Assembly (NCBI GenBank): GCA_964573285.1
Contig: CAZNJD010000009.1
Coordinates: 1-64,000, forward strand
From: UBA1140 sp964573285
GTDB lineage: Bacteria; Campylobacterota; Campylobacteria; Campylobacterales; Sulfurovaceae
Reading direction: 5' to 3'
DNA length: 64,000 nt
Shown: one piece after another, positions 27,254 to 37,309 of the stretch
Layout: each line of letters begins with the position of its first letter
Numbering within the stretch: position 1 is the stretch's first letter
The notes under the pieces: generated by a model
What the model was told of the DNA's origin: nothing
Databases searched by the model: none
What the model saw: only the letters and a program-made list of their open reading frames with translations
Program-made: the position numbers and the translations under genes

Positions 27254-28516
27254 TTATTCACTCACTCTTTTAATATTAGCTCCAAGAGCTAATAGTTTTC
27301 CCTCTAAATTATCATATCCCCTATCAAGATGATAAATACGACGAATATTAGTAGTACCATTAGCTACCAATCCTGCTAAAACTAGTGCTGAACTAGCTCG
27401 TAGGTCAGTTGCCATTACATCAGCACCATAAAGCTGGGCTACTGGTCTAACAGCAGCTACACTTCCTTTGAGCCATATATCTGAACCTAAACGATTTAAT
27501 TCGCTTACATGCATAAATCTATTTTCAAATAGTCTCTCTTCTATTACACTCTCTCCAATTGCCATAGTAGCTACTGCCATAAATTGTGCTTGCATATCGG
27601 TTGGAAAACCTGGGTACTCTGTAGTAATTAAGCTTACAGGTTTTAGTCTTCCTATAGGATAGATAGTTATCTCATCTTTATTTATATCAAATCTACATCC
27701 CATTGACTCTAGTTTATCTATAGATGATTGGATATGAGTTGCATTTACCTTTTTGATAGTGATAGATGAATTGGTAATTGCCCCTGCACAAAGATATGTT
27801 CCTGCTTCTATTCTATCAGGAATTATTTTGGTATCTTTAAACTCTAAAGGTTTTTGAGCTGTTCCTTCTATAGTAATAGTACTAGTTCCTATCCCCTCCA
27901 CTACTACACCTGCATCTCGTATCATCTCACATAATTGAGCGACCTCAGGCTCTTTGGCTGCGTTGATTATGGTTGTAGTTCCATGGGCTAATGATGCTGC
28001 CATAATAATATTTTCTGTACCACCTACAGTGATTTTATCAAATATTATTTTTGCTCCATAAAGACCATTTGGTGCAACCGCTCTAACATATCCACCTTTT
28101 ATCTCTATATTCGCACCCATAGCTTCTAATGCTTTTAGATGTAAATCAATAGGTCTTTGACCAATTGCACAGCCACCTGGCAGACTTACCTCACACTCAC
28201 CAAATCTCGATAATAGAGGACCTAAAACTAAAATAGATGCTCTCATCTGTGATACAATTTCATATACTGCTTTGGTTGAGTTAATAGTACTATTATTGAT
28301 TATTGCTTTAGTATTATTATGTACTACCTCTCCACCTAATATGACTAATAATTTTAATAGTGTTCTTATATCTACAACATTTGGTAGATTTGTTAATTTA
28401 ACTGGTCTATTAGAGAGTATCGTTGCTGCAATTATTGGTAATGCTGCATTTTTTGCACCTGATATAGTAATAGTTCCTTGTAGCTTCTTGCCACCTTCTA
28501 TCTGTAAATAATCCAT
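27254..28516 (-). CDS. murA: UDP-N-acetylglucosamine 1-carboxyvinyltransferase
   Basis: MurA performs the first committed step of peptidoglycan synthesis, transferring enolpyruvate from PEP to UDP-GlcNAc in the cytosol. The 420 residues begin with MDYLQIEGGKKLQGTITISGAKNAALPIIAA. They contain the flexible active-site loop LPGGCAIGQRPIDLHL, whose Cys near residue 115 is the fosfomycin target and is retained. The C-terminal SALVLAGLVANGTTNI segment is also conserved. It is monocistronic and convergent with the MotB-like gene. Confidence 0.97.
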   Translation of the reverse strand: MDYLQIEGGKKLQGTITISGAKNAALPIIAATILSNRPVKLTNLPNVVDIRTLLKLLVILGGEVVHNNTKAIINNSTINSTKAVYEIVSQMRASILVLGPLLSRFGECEVSLPGGCAIGQRPIDLHLKALEAMGANIEIKGGYVRAVAPNGLYGAKIIFDKITVGGTENIIMAASLAHGTTTIINAAKEPEVAQLCEMIRDAGVVVEGIGTSTITIEGTAQKPLEFKDTKIIPDRIEAGTYLCAGAITNSSITIKKVNATHIQSSIDKLESMGCRFDINKDEITIYPIGRLKPVSLITTEYPGFPTDMQAQFMAVATMAIGESVIEERLFENRFMHVSELNRLGSDIWLKGSVAAVRPVAQLYGADVMATDLRASSALVLAGLVANGTTNIRRIYHLDRGYDNLEGKLLALGANIKRVSE

Positions 28517-28688
28517 TATATATTTTATCCATTTATTAATTTTTACAATTTTATCTAAAATTTATTAAGTGTCTAATATAATTTCAAAAAATCTCATATC
28601 TAAACTAGGTTAAATTTTATTTTTGCTAAAGTTATATATTGGTTATTTTTATTATAGAAATACCAATAAACCAAAATAAGGAATATCG

Positions 28689-29024
28689 ATGAATATAGAT
28701 TTAACACCAGAGGTTTTATTATCGCAATTAGGATACTCAAAAACAGAGCAATCACTAGAACAGATGAAAAAGATTATAAATAATACTAGTAACTTTAAAA
28801 AATTTTCAAATCATATACTCTCACTAAATGATAATTTAGCTCCACTCAAAGGTTTTATAGCTATGTCGAACTCACATAATAATTTAAAAATAAAAGGAAG
28901 TCAAGATACATCTGATGAGATAGCAAAGGCATTTGCAGAAAAGGTAAAAAACTGGGCAAAAAAATATAAAGTAGAAATCCAAAAAGTATCCCAAAAACCA
29001 ACATATTATATTATCGGTCAATAA
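28689..29024 (+). CDS. Hypothetical protein ahead of the UvrD-type helicase
   Basis: A 111-residue soluble protein that I do not recognise. The N-terminal half is helical (SQLGYSKTEQSLEQMKKIINNTSNFKKFSNHI). The C-terminal half (LKIKGSQDTSDEIAKAFAEKVKNWAKKYKVEIQKV) has mixed helix/strand character. No Cys and no metal or nucleotide motif is seen. It ends 6 bases before the helicase gene on the same strand and has an AAGGAAT ribosome site, so it is probably cotranscribed. Codon use is native. Confidence 0.7.
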   Translation: MNIDLTPEVLLSQLGYSKTEQSLEQMKKIINNTSNFKKFSNHILSLNDNLAPLKGFIAMSNSHNNLKIKGSQDTSDEIAKAFAEKVKNWAKKYKVEIQKVSQKPTYYIIGQ

Positions 29025-29030
29025 AACAAT

Positions 29031-31061
29031 ATGCCACTTAGCACCCTAAACAAGGAGCAGCTAAGTGCTGCTACTGCACCTATAGGTAATAATTTGATTA
29101 TTGCTAGTGCAGGAACTGGAAAAACATCTACCATTGTTGGAAGAATTGCTTATCTACTACAAAGTGGAATAGAGCCATCAAAAATACTATTATTAACTTT
29201 TACAAATAAAGCTGCTGGTGAAATGCTAGAGCGAGTGGGTCGATATTTCCCATCTATTGTAGTTAATAAAATTCAATCAGGTACTTTTCATGCTGTTAGT
29301 TATAGATGGCTTAAGCAGATGAATAAAAATGTCTCACTCAAACAACCAACAGAACTCAAAACTCTATTTCGTAGTATATATGAAAAAAGACAGTTTAAAC
29401 GATTAAATTATGATATAGAAGCATTCTCATCAATATACCTCTATGAGCAGTATAATCTATATCAAAATGCATCATTAGATGGATTTGATACATGGTTTAT
29501 AGATAAATATCCAGACCACAAACCATTGATAGATATATATATGAATATTATTGATGAATATGAGGTAACCAAGGATAGGTTTGGTTTTGTATCATTTAAT
29601 GATTTACTTATTAAGATGCGTCAATCTCTACTAGAGAATAAAGTAAATATGCAAGAGGTTTTAGTAGATGAATACCAAGATACCAATACCTTACAAAGTT
29701 CATTAATAGACTCTATACAATCGAATTCACTATTTTGTGTAGGTGATTATGACCAAAGTATATATGCTTTTAATGGTGCAAATATCCAAAATATTGCTAC
29801 TTTTGGAAAAAGATATAAAAATGCTACTGTATTTACTTTGAGTAAAAACTATCGCTCTACTGCATCAATTTTATCTCTGGCCAATAGAGTTATAGAGAGA
29901 AATGAGAGAATATATCCAAAGAAATTAGAGGTAACTAGACAAAGTAAAAACTATCCTCCTCGATTATTAATTTATAATGAACTATTTGACCAATATCAGG
30001 CTATTGCAAAAAATATCAAAAACTCATATACTCCAAGCAACGATATAGCTGTAATATTTCGTAATAATGCTAGTGCTGATGGAATAGAAGCCTCTCTAAG
30101 AGAGTTAGGAATAAATTCTAAAAGAAAAGGTGGAAATAGCTTTTTTGAAGCCAAAGAGGTAAAATTTTTACTAGATGTTCTGACACTAATAATAAATCCA
30201 AAAGATATGATGGCATTTATACATATCTTTGAATATGGTAGAGGAATTGGAACAGCAGTTGCCAAAGAGATGTTTGAGTGTTTTATCCATTTTGGAGAGG
30301 GACATCTATTTACAGGTATGTTATCTCCTAGAGTTTTCAATCTACCGAAATTAAATCCTACCAAAAATATACAATTGGGACTTTTTGATGATGATACACA
30401 GATAGGTTCAATGAGTCGTTTTGCTCATTTAAATCTAAGTGAACAGATAAAATCTAATCCTATACTCAAGCATCCTAAGCTAACTGATGATGGAGTAATA
30501 TTTTTCAAACAGTTTTATGATTTTCTCAAATCAATCAAAAATGTAAAACAACCTCAAACTATGATTATTAAGCTCATTAATTCCCCTCTCTATGAAGCAA
30601 TTATAGAGTTATTATCAAATCAAAGAGCTAAACTAAAATCAGGAGAGATAGACAAAGATAAAAAACTTCTAGCCAAAGAGAGAATAGCTCGAAAAGCTAG
30701 ACTTCTTAGAGACTTAGCTTCACACTACAAAGATGTAAGACACTTTATCAATGCAATGGTATTAGGTGGAAATGAACTAAGTGAGGGTAATGGAATAAAT
30801 TTACTAACAGTTCATGCAAGTAAAGGATTGGAATTTACAGAAGTATATGTAACTGATTTAATGGATAATCGCTTTCCAAATACTAAACTCATGAGCAAAG
30901 GTGGAAGTATGGATGAGGAGAGACGACTATTTTATGTAGCTGTTACTCGTGCAAAAGAGAAGCTATATCTATCATTTGCCAAATCAGATAGGGTCAAAAA
31001 ATTGGATTTTCAACCATCTCCATTTTTGTATGAGGCAGGATTATTAAAAGCTAATTTATAG
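29031..31061 (+). CDS. UvrD/Rep-family ATP-dependent DNA helicase
   Basis: A superfamily 1A 3'-5' DNA helicase, 676 residues. Motif I is ASAGTGKTSTIVGR near residue 26, motif Ia is LLLTFTNKAAGEM, and motif II is VDEYQDTN near residue 212. Motif III is VGDYDQSIYAFNGA and motif IV is LSKNYRSTASIL. Motif V is LLTVHASKGLEFTEVYV and motif VI is VAVTRAKEKLYLSF. Rep, PcrA and UvrD share these and I cannot decide between them. Likely roles are replication restart or repair. It starts 6 bases after the small upstream gene, and its last 11 bases overlap the end of a convergent gene. Confidence 0.92.
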   Translation: MPLSTLNKEQLSAATAPIGNNLIIASAGTGKTSTIVGRIAYLLQSGIEPSKILLLTFTNKAAGEMLERVGRYFPSIVVNKIQSGTFHAVSYRWLKQMNKNVSLKQPTELKTLFRSIYEKRQFKRLNYDIEAFSSIYLYEQYNLYQNASLDGFDTWFIDKYPDHKPLIDIYMNIIDEYEVTKDRFGFVSFNDLLIKMRQSLLENKVNMQEVLVDEYQDTNTLQSSLIDSIQSNSLFCVGDYDQSIYAFNGANIQNIATFGKRYKNATVFTLSKNYRSTASILSLANRVIERNERIYPKKLEVTRQSKNYPPRLLIYNELFDQYQAIAKNIKNSYTPSNDIAVIFRNNASADGIEASLRELGINSKRKGGNSFFEAKEVKFLLDVLTLIINPKDMMAFIHIFEYGRGIGTAVAKEMFECFIHFGEGHLFTGMLSPRVFNLPKLNPTKNIQLGLFDDDTQIGSMSRFAHLNLSEQIKSNPILKHPKLTDDGVIFFKQFYDFLKSIKNVKQPQTMIIKLINSPLYEAIIELLSNQRAKLKSGEIDKDKKLLAKERIARKARLLRDLASHYKDVRHFINAMVLGGNELSEGNGINLLTVHASKGLEFTEVYVTDLMDNRFPNTKLMSKGGSMDEERRLFYVAVTRAKEKLYLSFAKSDRVKKLDFQPSPFLYEAGLLKANL

Positions 31062-31404
31062 ATTGTTTAAGCCTCTCTATAGTCTCTTCAGCTTTGACTA
31101 ATACTGTCTCAAACTCTTTTAGTTCAAGCTCTTTCTCTTGCAATAATGTTATCTTCTTCATTAACTCCGATTTTAGTTCTCTATTTTTTTTCTCTTGTGC
31201 TTTGAGTAATTTTTTCTCATTTTCATATTTGAGTTCTAGCTCTTTGACTTCACGATTATGCTCATCTTCTCGAATACTTAATTCATCATAATCCATATCA
31301 TAAGCCTCTGACCCTAATGCTCTAGCAAATAACCAACCTATCAAAAATCCTATTACTAATGCTACTATTAGACAAAGTGCCATCTCTGTAATTAATTCTA
31401 ACAT
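31051..31404 (-). CDS. Small membrane-anchored coiled-coil protein
   Basis: A 117-residue protein with one N-terminal transmembrane helix (ALCLIVALVIGFLIGWLFA, glycine-patterned) and then a continuous coiled coil of Glu, Lys and Leu to the C terminus (ELKYENEKKLLKAQEKKNRELKSELMKKITLLQEKELELKEFE). It resembles small epsilonproteobacterial envelope or scaffold proteins, but I know no function. Its start follows the stop of the OmpA-like gene by 3 bases, so the two form an operon. Confidence 0.72.
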   Translation of the reverse strand: MLELITEMALCLIVALVIGFLIGWLFARALGSEAYDMDYDELSIREDEHNREVKELELKYENEKKLLKAQEKKNRELKSELMKKITLLQEKELELKEFETVLVKAEETIERLKQSIN

Positions 31405-31407
31405 AAT

Positions 31408-32430
31408 TTATCTCCTTTTTATTTCGATTTCTACTCGTCTATTTAATGGACTATATGGATTATCTTCATAAAGCAAATCATCTTCACCAAAACCTTTTGC
31501 TTCTATATCTTTAGGATTTATACCATGACTTCCTAAATAATTTTTGACACTTTTTGCTCTTTGGGAACTTATCCATCTATTGATAGCTCTTTTGCCACCT
31601 GCATCTGTATATCCTTTGACTAATATTTTAATATTAGGAGTATTTTTTAATATAGGAATAATCTCTTTTAAAGTTCGAATACCTCTTCTAGTAATTCTAG
31701 CACGATTTCTAACGAAATTTATCTTTTTAGTTGATAAAAGTTCTATTATCTTATTTTGTGCTATATCAATAACTTCATTACTATCAACAACTTTACTACT
31801 ATCTACAACTGTAACATTTTTATCAATACTTTTATTTATATCAATTATTTTAGCTTTACTAATTTTAGGAGTATCTTCTAGCACAGGTGAAACTTTCAAA
31901 TGAGTATTATCTATAATATTAACACTATGATTAGAGTTCAAAATTTGAGTTATTCTATCTTTTGATTTTCTAGTCAAAAGTTCACCACTAATAGAGATGT
32001 TACCAAACTCATCAGCTAAAAAAGATGCATTGGTTAAATTCTCTTCATAAAAGAGGTCAATAAACTCTTTGGCTATATTTTTCCAAGAAGGGTTCTCTCT
32101 ATCTGCTGAGAATAAGATAGTTCTATCACAATACTCCTCTCCACAAAACCTCATCATTGTTTTTTTGAGAATATCATCATTATCAAGTATTGGCATATTC
32201 CCTGCAATAGTTATAACACCATTTTCTATCTTGTACTCTAGTGTTGATTTGTTATGTGTACTATCATTTATATCAACTGACTCCAATGATAGCTTTTGAA
32301 CTTCATTATTTGATTTTGATTTAGTTGGTGACTTAGGTATCATTCTATCTTTTTGTATATAAACGCATAATACAATATATACAATAGCAATAAACAAGCC
32401 AAATAAAAGTATTTTATTACTTTTTTTCAT
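31408..32430 (-). CDS. OmpA-family protein with BON-like segments
   Basis: A 340-residue protein with an N-terminal membrane anchor or signal (KILLFGLFIAIVYIVLCVYI). Residues 65-170 have two strand-helix repeats beginning YKIENGVITIAGNMP and FGNISISGELLTR, which resemble BON domains. The C terminus (about 235-340) is an OmpA-like peptidoglycan-binding domain with KILVKGYTDAGGKRAINRWISSQRA, DIEAKGFGEDDLLYEDN and LNRRVEIEIK. The Asp and Arg that bind diaminopimelate are present. It probably tethers the envelope to the wall. It is cotranscribed with the downstream coiled-coil membrane protein. Confidence 0.8.
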   Translation of the reverse strand: MKKSNKILLFGLFIAIVYIVLCVYIQKDRMIPKSPTKSKSNNEVQKLSLESVDINDSTHNKSTLEYKIENGVITIAGNMPILDNDDILKKTMMRFCGEEYCDRTILFSADRENPSWKNIAKEFIDLFYEENLTNASFLADEFGNISISGELLTRKSKDRITQILNSNHSVNIIDNTHLKVSPVLEDTPKISKAKIIDINKSIDKNVTVVDSSKVVDSNEVIDIAQNKIIELLSTKKINFVRNRARITRRGIRTLKEIIPILKNTPNIKILVKGYTDAGGKRAINRWISSQRAKSVKNYLGSHGINPKDIEAKGFGEDDLLYEDNPYSPLNRRVEIEIKRR

Positions 32431-32506
32431 ATATATACTCCTCTCTTATTATCATCGTATTATATTATAAATAGTTATATATGTAAATAGTAATCCAAAA
32501 TCATCA

Positions 32507-35500
32507 CTAAATAGCATAATAAGTAGCTTTGGGATGATGAACTACCAATGCTGAGGTACTCTGCTCTGGATGTATCTGAAATGTCTCACTAAGTTCTATT
32601 CCAAACTCTTCAGGTTTTAACATATCAAATAACTCACGACTCTGCTCCAAATCAGGACAAGCTGCATACCCAAATGAGTATCTAGCACCTTGATAACGGT
32701 TCATTCGTACATCTCTTAGAGTATGTCCTTCATCTTCTCTAGCTATATTTAAATCTAATCTAATCTGTTTATGTGCTATCTCTGCTAATGCCTCAGCTAA
32801 CTCTACTGAAAAACCATGAACCATATTATACTCTAAATATTTTCCTGCATCATATAACTCTTTTTCGTAAACTGAAAATTTATCCCCTACACTTACGCAT
32901 GTAAGAGCTACTATATCATGTCTATCATGACGGAAAAAATCACTCAATGCTCTATATGGTTTTCGCCCTTGTCTAGGGAATGAGAATTGAGTCACTGCTC
33001 TACCTACTACTTTATCAAATGGTTCACGATTGGCATTAGCATCTATATTCCAACCCTCACCCTCATCAAATAAAATCAGCTCTTGGTCACTACTTCTACA
33101 TGGATAATATCCATATATAATCGTTGGGTCAAATAACTCTCTCTCTATAAACTCTCGTTTGAGTCTCTCATAAGCAGGATAAACTGTATCGTTGAGCAGT
33201 TTTTGGTAATCCTCTTTGCTCATTCCTTTGGATTTGTAACCCCAATGCATTTTGATTACTGTTCTTTGATTAACCCAACCAAAAACCATATCCAAATCCA
33301 AATTATCTTTTTGCATAACTCTTCTACCCCAAAATGGAGGAGTTGGAATATCTACAGGTTCAGGCATTTTTATTTCGCTAAATGGAGGAATGATTATCTC
33401 TTTTTTCTTTACCTCTTTTCTCTCTTTCATATCACCTGCAAGTCTAGTATCCAAACCTACAGATGGGTCTTCATTATATTTTTCTATTCTACTCATAGCA
33501 ATTACCCCATCAAAGGCATCTCTACAATAGAAAATAGCACCTTTATATATAGGACGACAAAAATCATCTACAAAACTTCTAGTCAATGCTGCACCACCTA
33601 AAAGTACAGGAATATCCATACCCATCTCTGCCATAGCTTCTAAGTTATCTCTCATAACTGCTGTTGATTTAACCAAAAGCCCACTCATTCCAATAGCTTG
33701 AACTTTATGTTTCTTATGTACATCTAAATATGTCTCTAATTGGGTTTTAATGCCAACATTTATAACTTTAAATCCATTATTAGATAATATAATATCCACT
33801 AAGTTTTTACCAACATCATGCACATCACCTTTTACTGTACCAATTACAAGTGTAGTATCGGTCTCTTTTTCCTGTTTGGTTAGATATGGATTTAGATAAT
33901 CAACTGTAGCTTTCATAGTCTCTGCTGATTGTAACACAAAAGGCAATTGCATTTGACCACTACCAAATAACTCACCCACTACTTTCATAGCATCTATTAA
34001 TATCTCATTTACTATCCTATCAGGCTCTATCTCTCGGCGTACCTCTTCTACTAAAGGTATCATTCTATCTTTGTCTCCATCTAGTAATAATGAAGCTATC
34101 TTCTCTTCACTACTCATAGCCTCATACTCTTCATCTGTACTACTATCATCTATAGATTTATCGGAAAAGTGTTCTATAAATTTAAATAGAGATTGGTCAT
34201 CAGGAGAGAATAGTAACTCTTCACAAATATCTATATCTTCTTTAGTCATTTTGGTAAGTGGAACTATATGTTTTACATTAATAATAACAGAAGTTAATCC
34301 TGCTTGAATACAGTGATGCAAAAATACAGAGTTAAGAAATATCCGTGCATTTTTATCAAGTCCAAATGAGATATTGGAAAGACCAAGAGTTGAACCTACT
34401 TCAGGGTGTCTAATATGTAGCTCCCTTATAGCTTCAAGTGTCTGAATAGCTGCATCTCGATACTCCAAATCTCCAGAACCAACAGTAAAAGTTAACATAT
34501 CAAAAATCAAATTACGAGGATTAATTTTATGACGATTAACAGCTAAATCATAAATCCGTTCAGCTATTTCTAGCTTCTCTTTGGTAGTTTTTGCCATTCC
34601 TTTTTCATCAATAGTTAGACAAACTAATGCTGTACCATATTTTTTAGATAGTTGACATATAGCATCTAGCTTATCCTCTCCATCTTCTAAATTAACAGAA
34701 TTTATAATAGGTTTACCACCGATACACTTCAAAGCCTCTTCCATAGTATTGACTCTAGTAGCATCAGGCATTAAAGGAAGTGGAATTTTCTGATTATAAA
34801 GCTCCATAACAGCTCTCATATCTTTTGCACCATCTCTACCTGCAAACTCTACATTTACATCTAAACAGTGAGCCCCATCTCGTACTTGTGCTTGACCCAC
34901 AGTTAAAGTTCCATCATAATCACTAGCAATAATCAACTCTCTAAAAGCTTTTGAACCTGTGGCATTACTTCTCTCTCCAATAAGTAGAGGAGCTGGTTTT
35001 TGAAATAGCTCTGTAGTATTAAATAGTGATGCGATTGAGGGTTCTATACTTCCAATTGGTTTTTTAGGCTTTATACTCTCTACAGCCTTTTTAAGTGCAT
35101 GAATATGTTGAGGAGTAGTTCCACAGCATCCTCCTAAAAAGCTAACACCATCAAACTCTATAAACTCTAACTGTTTTTGAGTAAATTCAATAGGACCCAT
35201 TGGATAATAGGTATAACCACCTCTATTTTGAGGTAATCCTGCATTAGCATGAACTGAAATTGGAATAGAACATAATTCAGATAGAGTTTTAATATGTTTT
35301 TTGACTTGGTCAGGTCCTGTTCCACAGTTAAAACCAAGTGAGAGTATATCAAATGGTTCAAGAATAGTTACAATAGTAGTAGCATCTGTTCCAATGAGCA
35401 TACTACCACTTAGCTCTATAGTTACAGATACCATAATAGGAAGTTTCACTCCTCTTTGAGAATTTGCCTCTTGACACGCATGTATAGCAGATTTTATCTG

Positions 35501-36013
35501 CAAAGGGTCTTGACAAGTCTCTAATAAGAATATATCACATCCACCATCAATAAGCCCCAAAGCAGTAGTAGTATATCCCTTACTCATCTCATCATAATGA
35601 ATATGACCCAATGATGGAAGCTTGGTTCCAGGTCCAATTGAACCTAATACAAATCTAGGTTGTTCAGGTGTAGAATATTTATCACAAATCTCTTTGACAA
35701 TTTCTGCTCCCTTTTTAGATAGTTCATAAGCTCTATCTCCCATACCATACTCATCTAATACCCAAGGCATACTCCCAAAAGTATTAGTTTTGATTAGGTC
35801 AGCCCCTGCTTTGGCATAAGCATTATGAACCTCTTGCATAAGCTTAGGTGCTGTAGCATTAAGTAGCTCATTACACCCCTCTTGTTCAGCCCCATTCTCA
35901 TCTAACCAAGCCTCTTTTGGTATCTCTAAATTCTGTATCTGAGTACCTGTAGCACCATCTATTACCAGAATTCTTTTGTTTAATAGTTCTTTGATTTTTT
36001 TTGTACTATTCAA
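32507..36013 (-). CDS. metH: Cobalamin-dependent methionine synthase
   Basis: MetH transfers a methyl group from methyl-THF to homocysteine through cobalamin. The 1168-residue protein is full length with all four modules. The homocysteine domain has zinc ligands in VSFLGGCCGTTPQH near residue 290. The folate (pterin-binding) domain has GERSNATGSKAFREL near 343. The B12 domain has the His-on loop GDVHDVGKNLVDIILSNNGF near 725. The C-terminal SAM-dependent activation domain has RYSFGYAACPDLEQS. It needs B12 and a flavodoxin partner. The MetF-like reductase at 16883-17818 would supply methyl-THF. It is monocistronic. Confidence 0.97.
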   Translation of the reverse strand: MNSTKKIKELLNKRILVIDGATGTQIQNLEIPKEAWLDENGAEQEGCNELLNATAPKLMQEVHNAYAKAGADLIKTNTFGSMPWVLDEYGMGDRAYELSKKGAEIVKEICDKYSTPEQPRFVLGSIGPGTKLPSLGHIHYDEMSKGYTTTALGLIDGGCDIFLLETCQDPLQIKSAIHACQEANSQRGVKLPIMVSVTIELSGSMLIGTDATTIVTILEPFDILSLGFNCGTGPDQVKKHIKTLSELCSIPISVHANAGLPQNRGGYTYYPMGPIEFTQKQLEFIEFDGVSFLGGCCGTTPQHIHALKKAVESIKPKKPIGSIEPSIASLFNTTELFQKPAPLLIGERSNATGSKAFRELIIASDYDGTLTVGQAQVRDGAHCLDVNVEFAGRDGAKDMRAVMELYNQKIPLPLMPDATRVNTMEEALKCIGGKPIINSVNLEDGEDKLDAICQLSKKYGTALVCLTIDEKGMAKTTKEKLEIAERIYDLAVNRHKINPRNLIFDMLTFTVGSGDLEYRDAAIQTLEAIRELHIRHPEVGSTLGLSNISFGLDKNARIFLNSVFLHHCIQAGLTSVIINVKHIVPLTKMTKEDIDICEELLFSPDDQSLFKFIEHFSDKSIDDSSTDEEYEAMSSEEKIASLLLDGDKDRMIPLVEEVRREIEPDRIVNEILIDAMKVVGELFGSGQMQLPFVLQSAETMKATVDYLNPYLTKQEKETDTTLVIGTVKGDVHDVGKNLVDIILSNNGFKVINVGIKTQLETYLDVHKKHKVQAIGMSGLLVKSTAVMRDNLEAMAEMGMDIPVLLGGAALTRSFVDDFCRPIYKGAIFYCRDAFDGVIAMSRIEKYNEDPSVGLDTRLAGDMKERKEVKKKEIIIPPFSEIKMPEPVDIPTPPFWGRRVMQKDNLDLDMVFGWVNQRTVIKMHWGYKSKGMSKEDYQKLLNDTVYPAYERLKREFIERELFDPTIIYGYYPCRSSDQELILFDEGEGWNIDANANREPFDKVVGRAVTQFSFPRQGRKPYRALSDFFRHDRHDIVALTCVSVGDKFSVYEKELYDAGKYLEYNMVHGFSVELAEALAEIAHKQIRLDLNIAREDEGHTLRDVRMNRYQGARYSFGYAACPDLEQSRELFDMLKPEEFGIELSETFQIHPEQSTSALVVHHPKATYYAI

Positions 36014-36067
36014 TTAATGCCCTTGATATTTTATTAATGGCATTGTACCAATCTCTTCTTAATTATA

Positions 36068-37297
36068 TTAATGCACACCTCTAGCACACTCTACAAATTC
36101 CATCATATTATTAGATTTTTTCATACAAGGCAAACTTTTTGAAACCTCTTTTATCCCTTCATCTATCTCTTTGAGTGTTTTTTCTCTATTTGCTTTACTC
36201 CAAACCAATTTTTCTTCTTCATTATCACCTAACTCATCTAGTCCTAATTTATGAGTACTCTTTTTTACCTTTTTAACACACTCATCCATATCAGATTGAG
36301 AATTGGTATCAGCTATACATGCTCTATATGACTTCATCATTTTTAACATTTTAGGCATAGAGGCTTTCTGTTTTTCAAATTTACTCATCATGCTTTTAGA
36401 GTTCATCATACTCTCCATTATCACCTTTTCTCGCTCTGTATCACTCATATTTGGATTGGCTTTTATCTTTTTTTGAGCTTCTTTTATACTTTCACCCATC
36501 TGGACTACCTCTTTACCAACCTTTAAAGCCTCTTGTTTTGCTTGTTCATCCATTTTATCTAATTTTTCCATATTAGATGTAATACCTGATATTGGAAAAT
36601 CTGGTAATTTAAATGACTCTTTATCTATATCTATATTAAACTTTGCTTTGGTTGCTATCTCAACTCGTTTCATTCCCATTACATTAGTTTCTAATTTTAA
36701 AACAATACCGTGATAGATACACTGTTTTGAACCCATTAGAGACCAAATATCGCAATCATAACCTAAAATATTATCTGTACCTATCTTTTTACCACCCATT
36801 TTTCTCATTAGATTTTCACCAATTTTACTTAAGTCACTATTATCTAAACCTAACATCATTGATATAGCAGGATTTTTCATCCGTACTATCCTTTTTTGTT
36901 CAAAATCAACATTATAAATTACAGCATCTTTATTATAAACTATGGTATGCTTTTTCGTAATATTTTTTTTGCCATAAACATCTTGTTTTTCAACACTATT
37001 CTCCTCAATCAATTCACGACTACCATAATTAGAGAAAATCAATCTTTTTTTACCTATAGTTTTAGTACTCACCCCTAAAATATTACCCGAACCTTTTATA
37101 TCATATGATATTCTACCACTACGAATACCATATTTTTTTATAAATGGCTTATCAATAGATTTATAGGCTTTCTCCACCTTTTGTTCCTGTTTTGTATCTT
37201 GTGTTACTTTGGTATCTGATACTTTATCTGTATCACCACATCCAATAAAACTTACACATACTACTACACTTATTGCTAATATATTTAATTTTTTCAT
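36068..37297 (-). CDS. Hypothetical lipoprotein
   Basis: A 409-residue lipoprotein with signal peptide and lipobox FIGC (Cys at residue 20), followed by a polar linker. Residues 55-240 are beta-rich (YDIKGSGNILGVSTKTIGKKRLIFSNYG, ILGYDCDIWSLMGSKQCIYHGIVLKLE) and resemble periplasmic lipoprotein-carrier-like domains such as DUF4412. The remainder is helical and charged, with paired cysteines (YRACIAD...MDECVKK and PCMKKSNNMMEFVEC) that could form disulfides. No function is known. It lies 12 bases downstream of the von Willebrand factor A gene and is very likely cotranscribed with it. Confidence 0.68.
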   Translation of the reverse strand: MKKLNILAISVVVCVSFIGCGDTDKVSDTKVTQDTKQEQKVEKAYKSIDKPFIKKYGIRSGRISYDIKGSGNILGVSTKTIGKKRLIFSNYGSRELIEENSVEKQDVYGKKNITKKHTIVYNKDAVIYNVDFEQKRIVRMKNPAISMMLGLDNSDLSKIGENLMRKMGGKKIGTDNILGYDCDIWSLMGSKQCIYHGIVLKLETNVMGMKRVEIATKAKFNIDIDKESFKLPDFPISGITSNMEKLDKMDEQAKQEALKVGKEVVQMGESIKEAQKKIKANPNMSDTEREKVIMESMMNSKSMMSKFEKQKASMPKMLKMMKSYRACIADTNSQSDMDECVKKVKKSTHKLGLDELGDNEEEKLVWSKANREKTLKEIDEGIKEVSKSLPCMKKSNNMMEFVECARGVH

Positions 37298-37309
37298 CTG
37301 ATGTTCCTT

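Noticed and set aside
27119..27292. A 57-codon rightward frame overlapping the end of the MotB-like gene, which could have been a third component of that unit.
   Set aside because: The strong Rho-independent terminator at 27214-27238 lies in its middle and its end runs into murA on the other strand. A gene there would be cut by its own terminator.
24837..28516. A complete Zorya defence system.
   Set aside because: No zorC, zorD or zorE-like helicase or nuclease is encoded next to the pair. The following gene is murA on the opposite strand.
29031..31061. UvrD-type helicase as part of a defence island with the upstream small gene.
   Set aside because: No nuclease or other defence gene is adjacent, and the helicase motifs are those of housekeeping Rep/PcrA/UvrD proteins.
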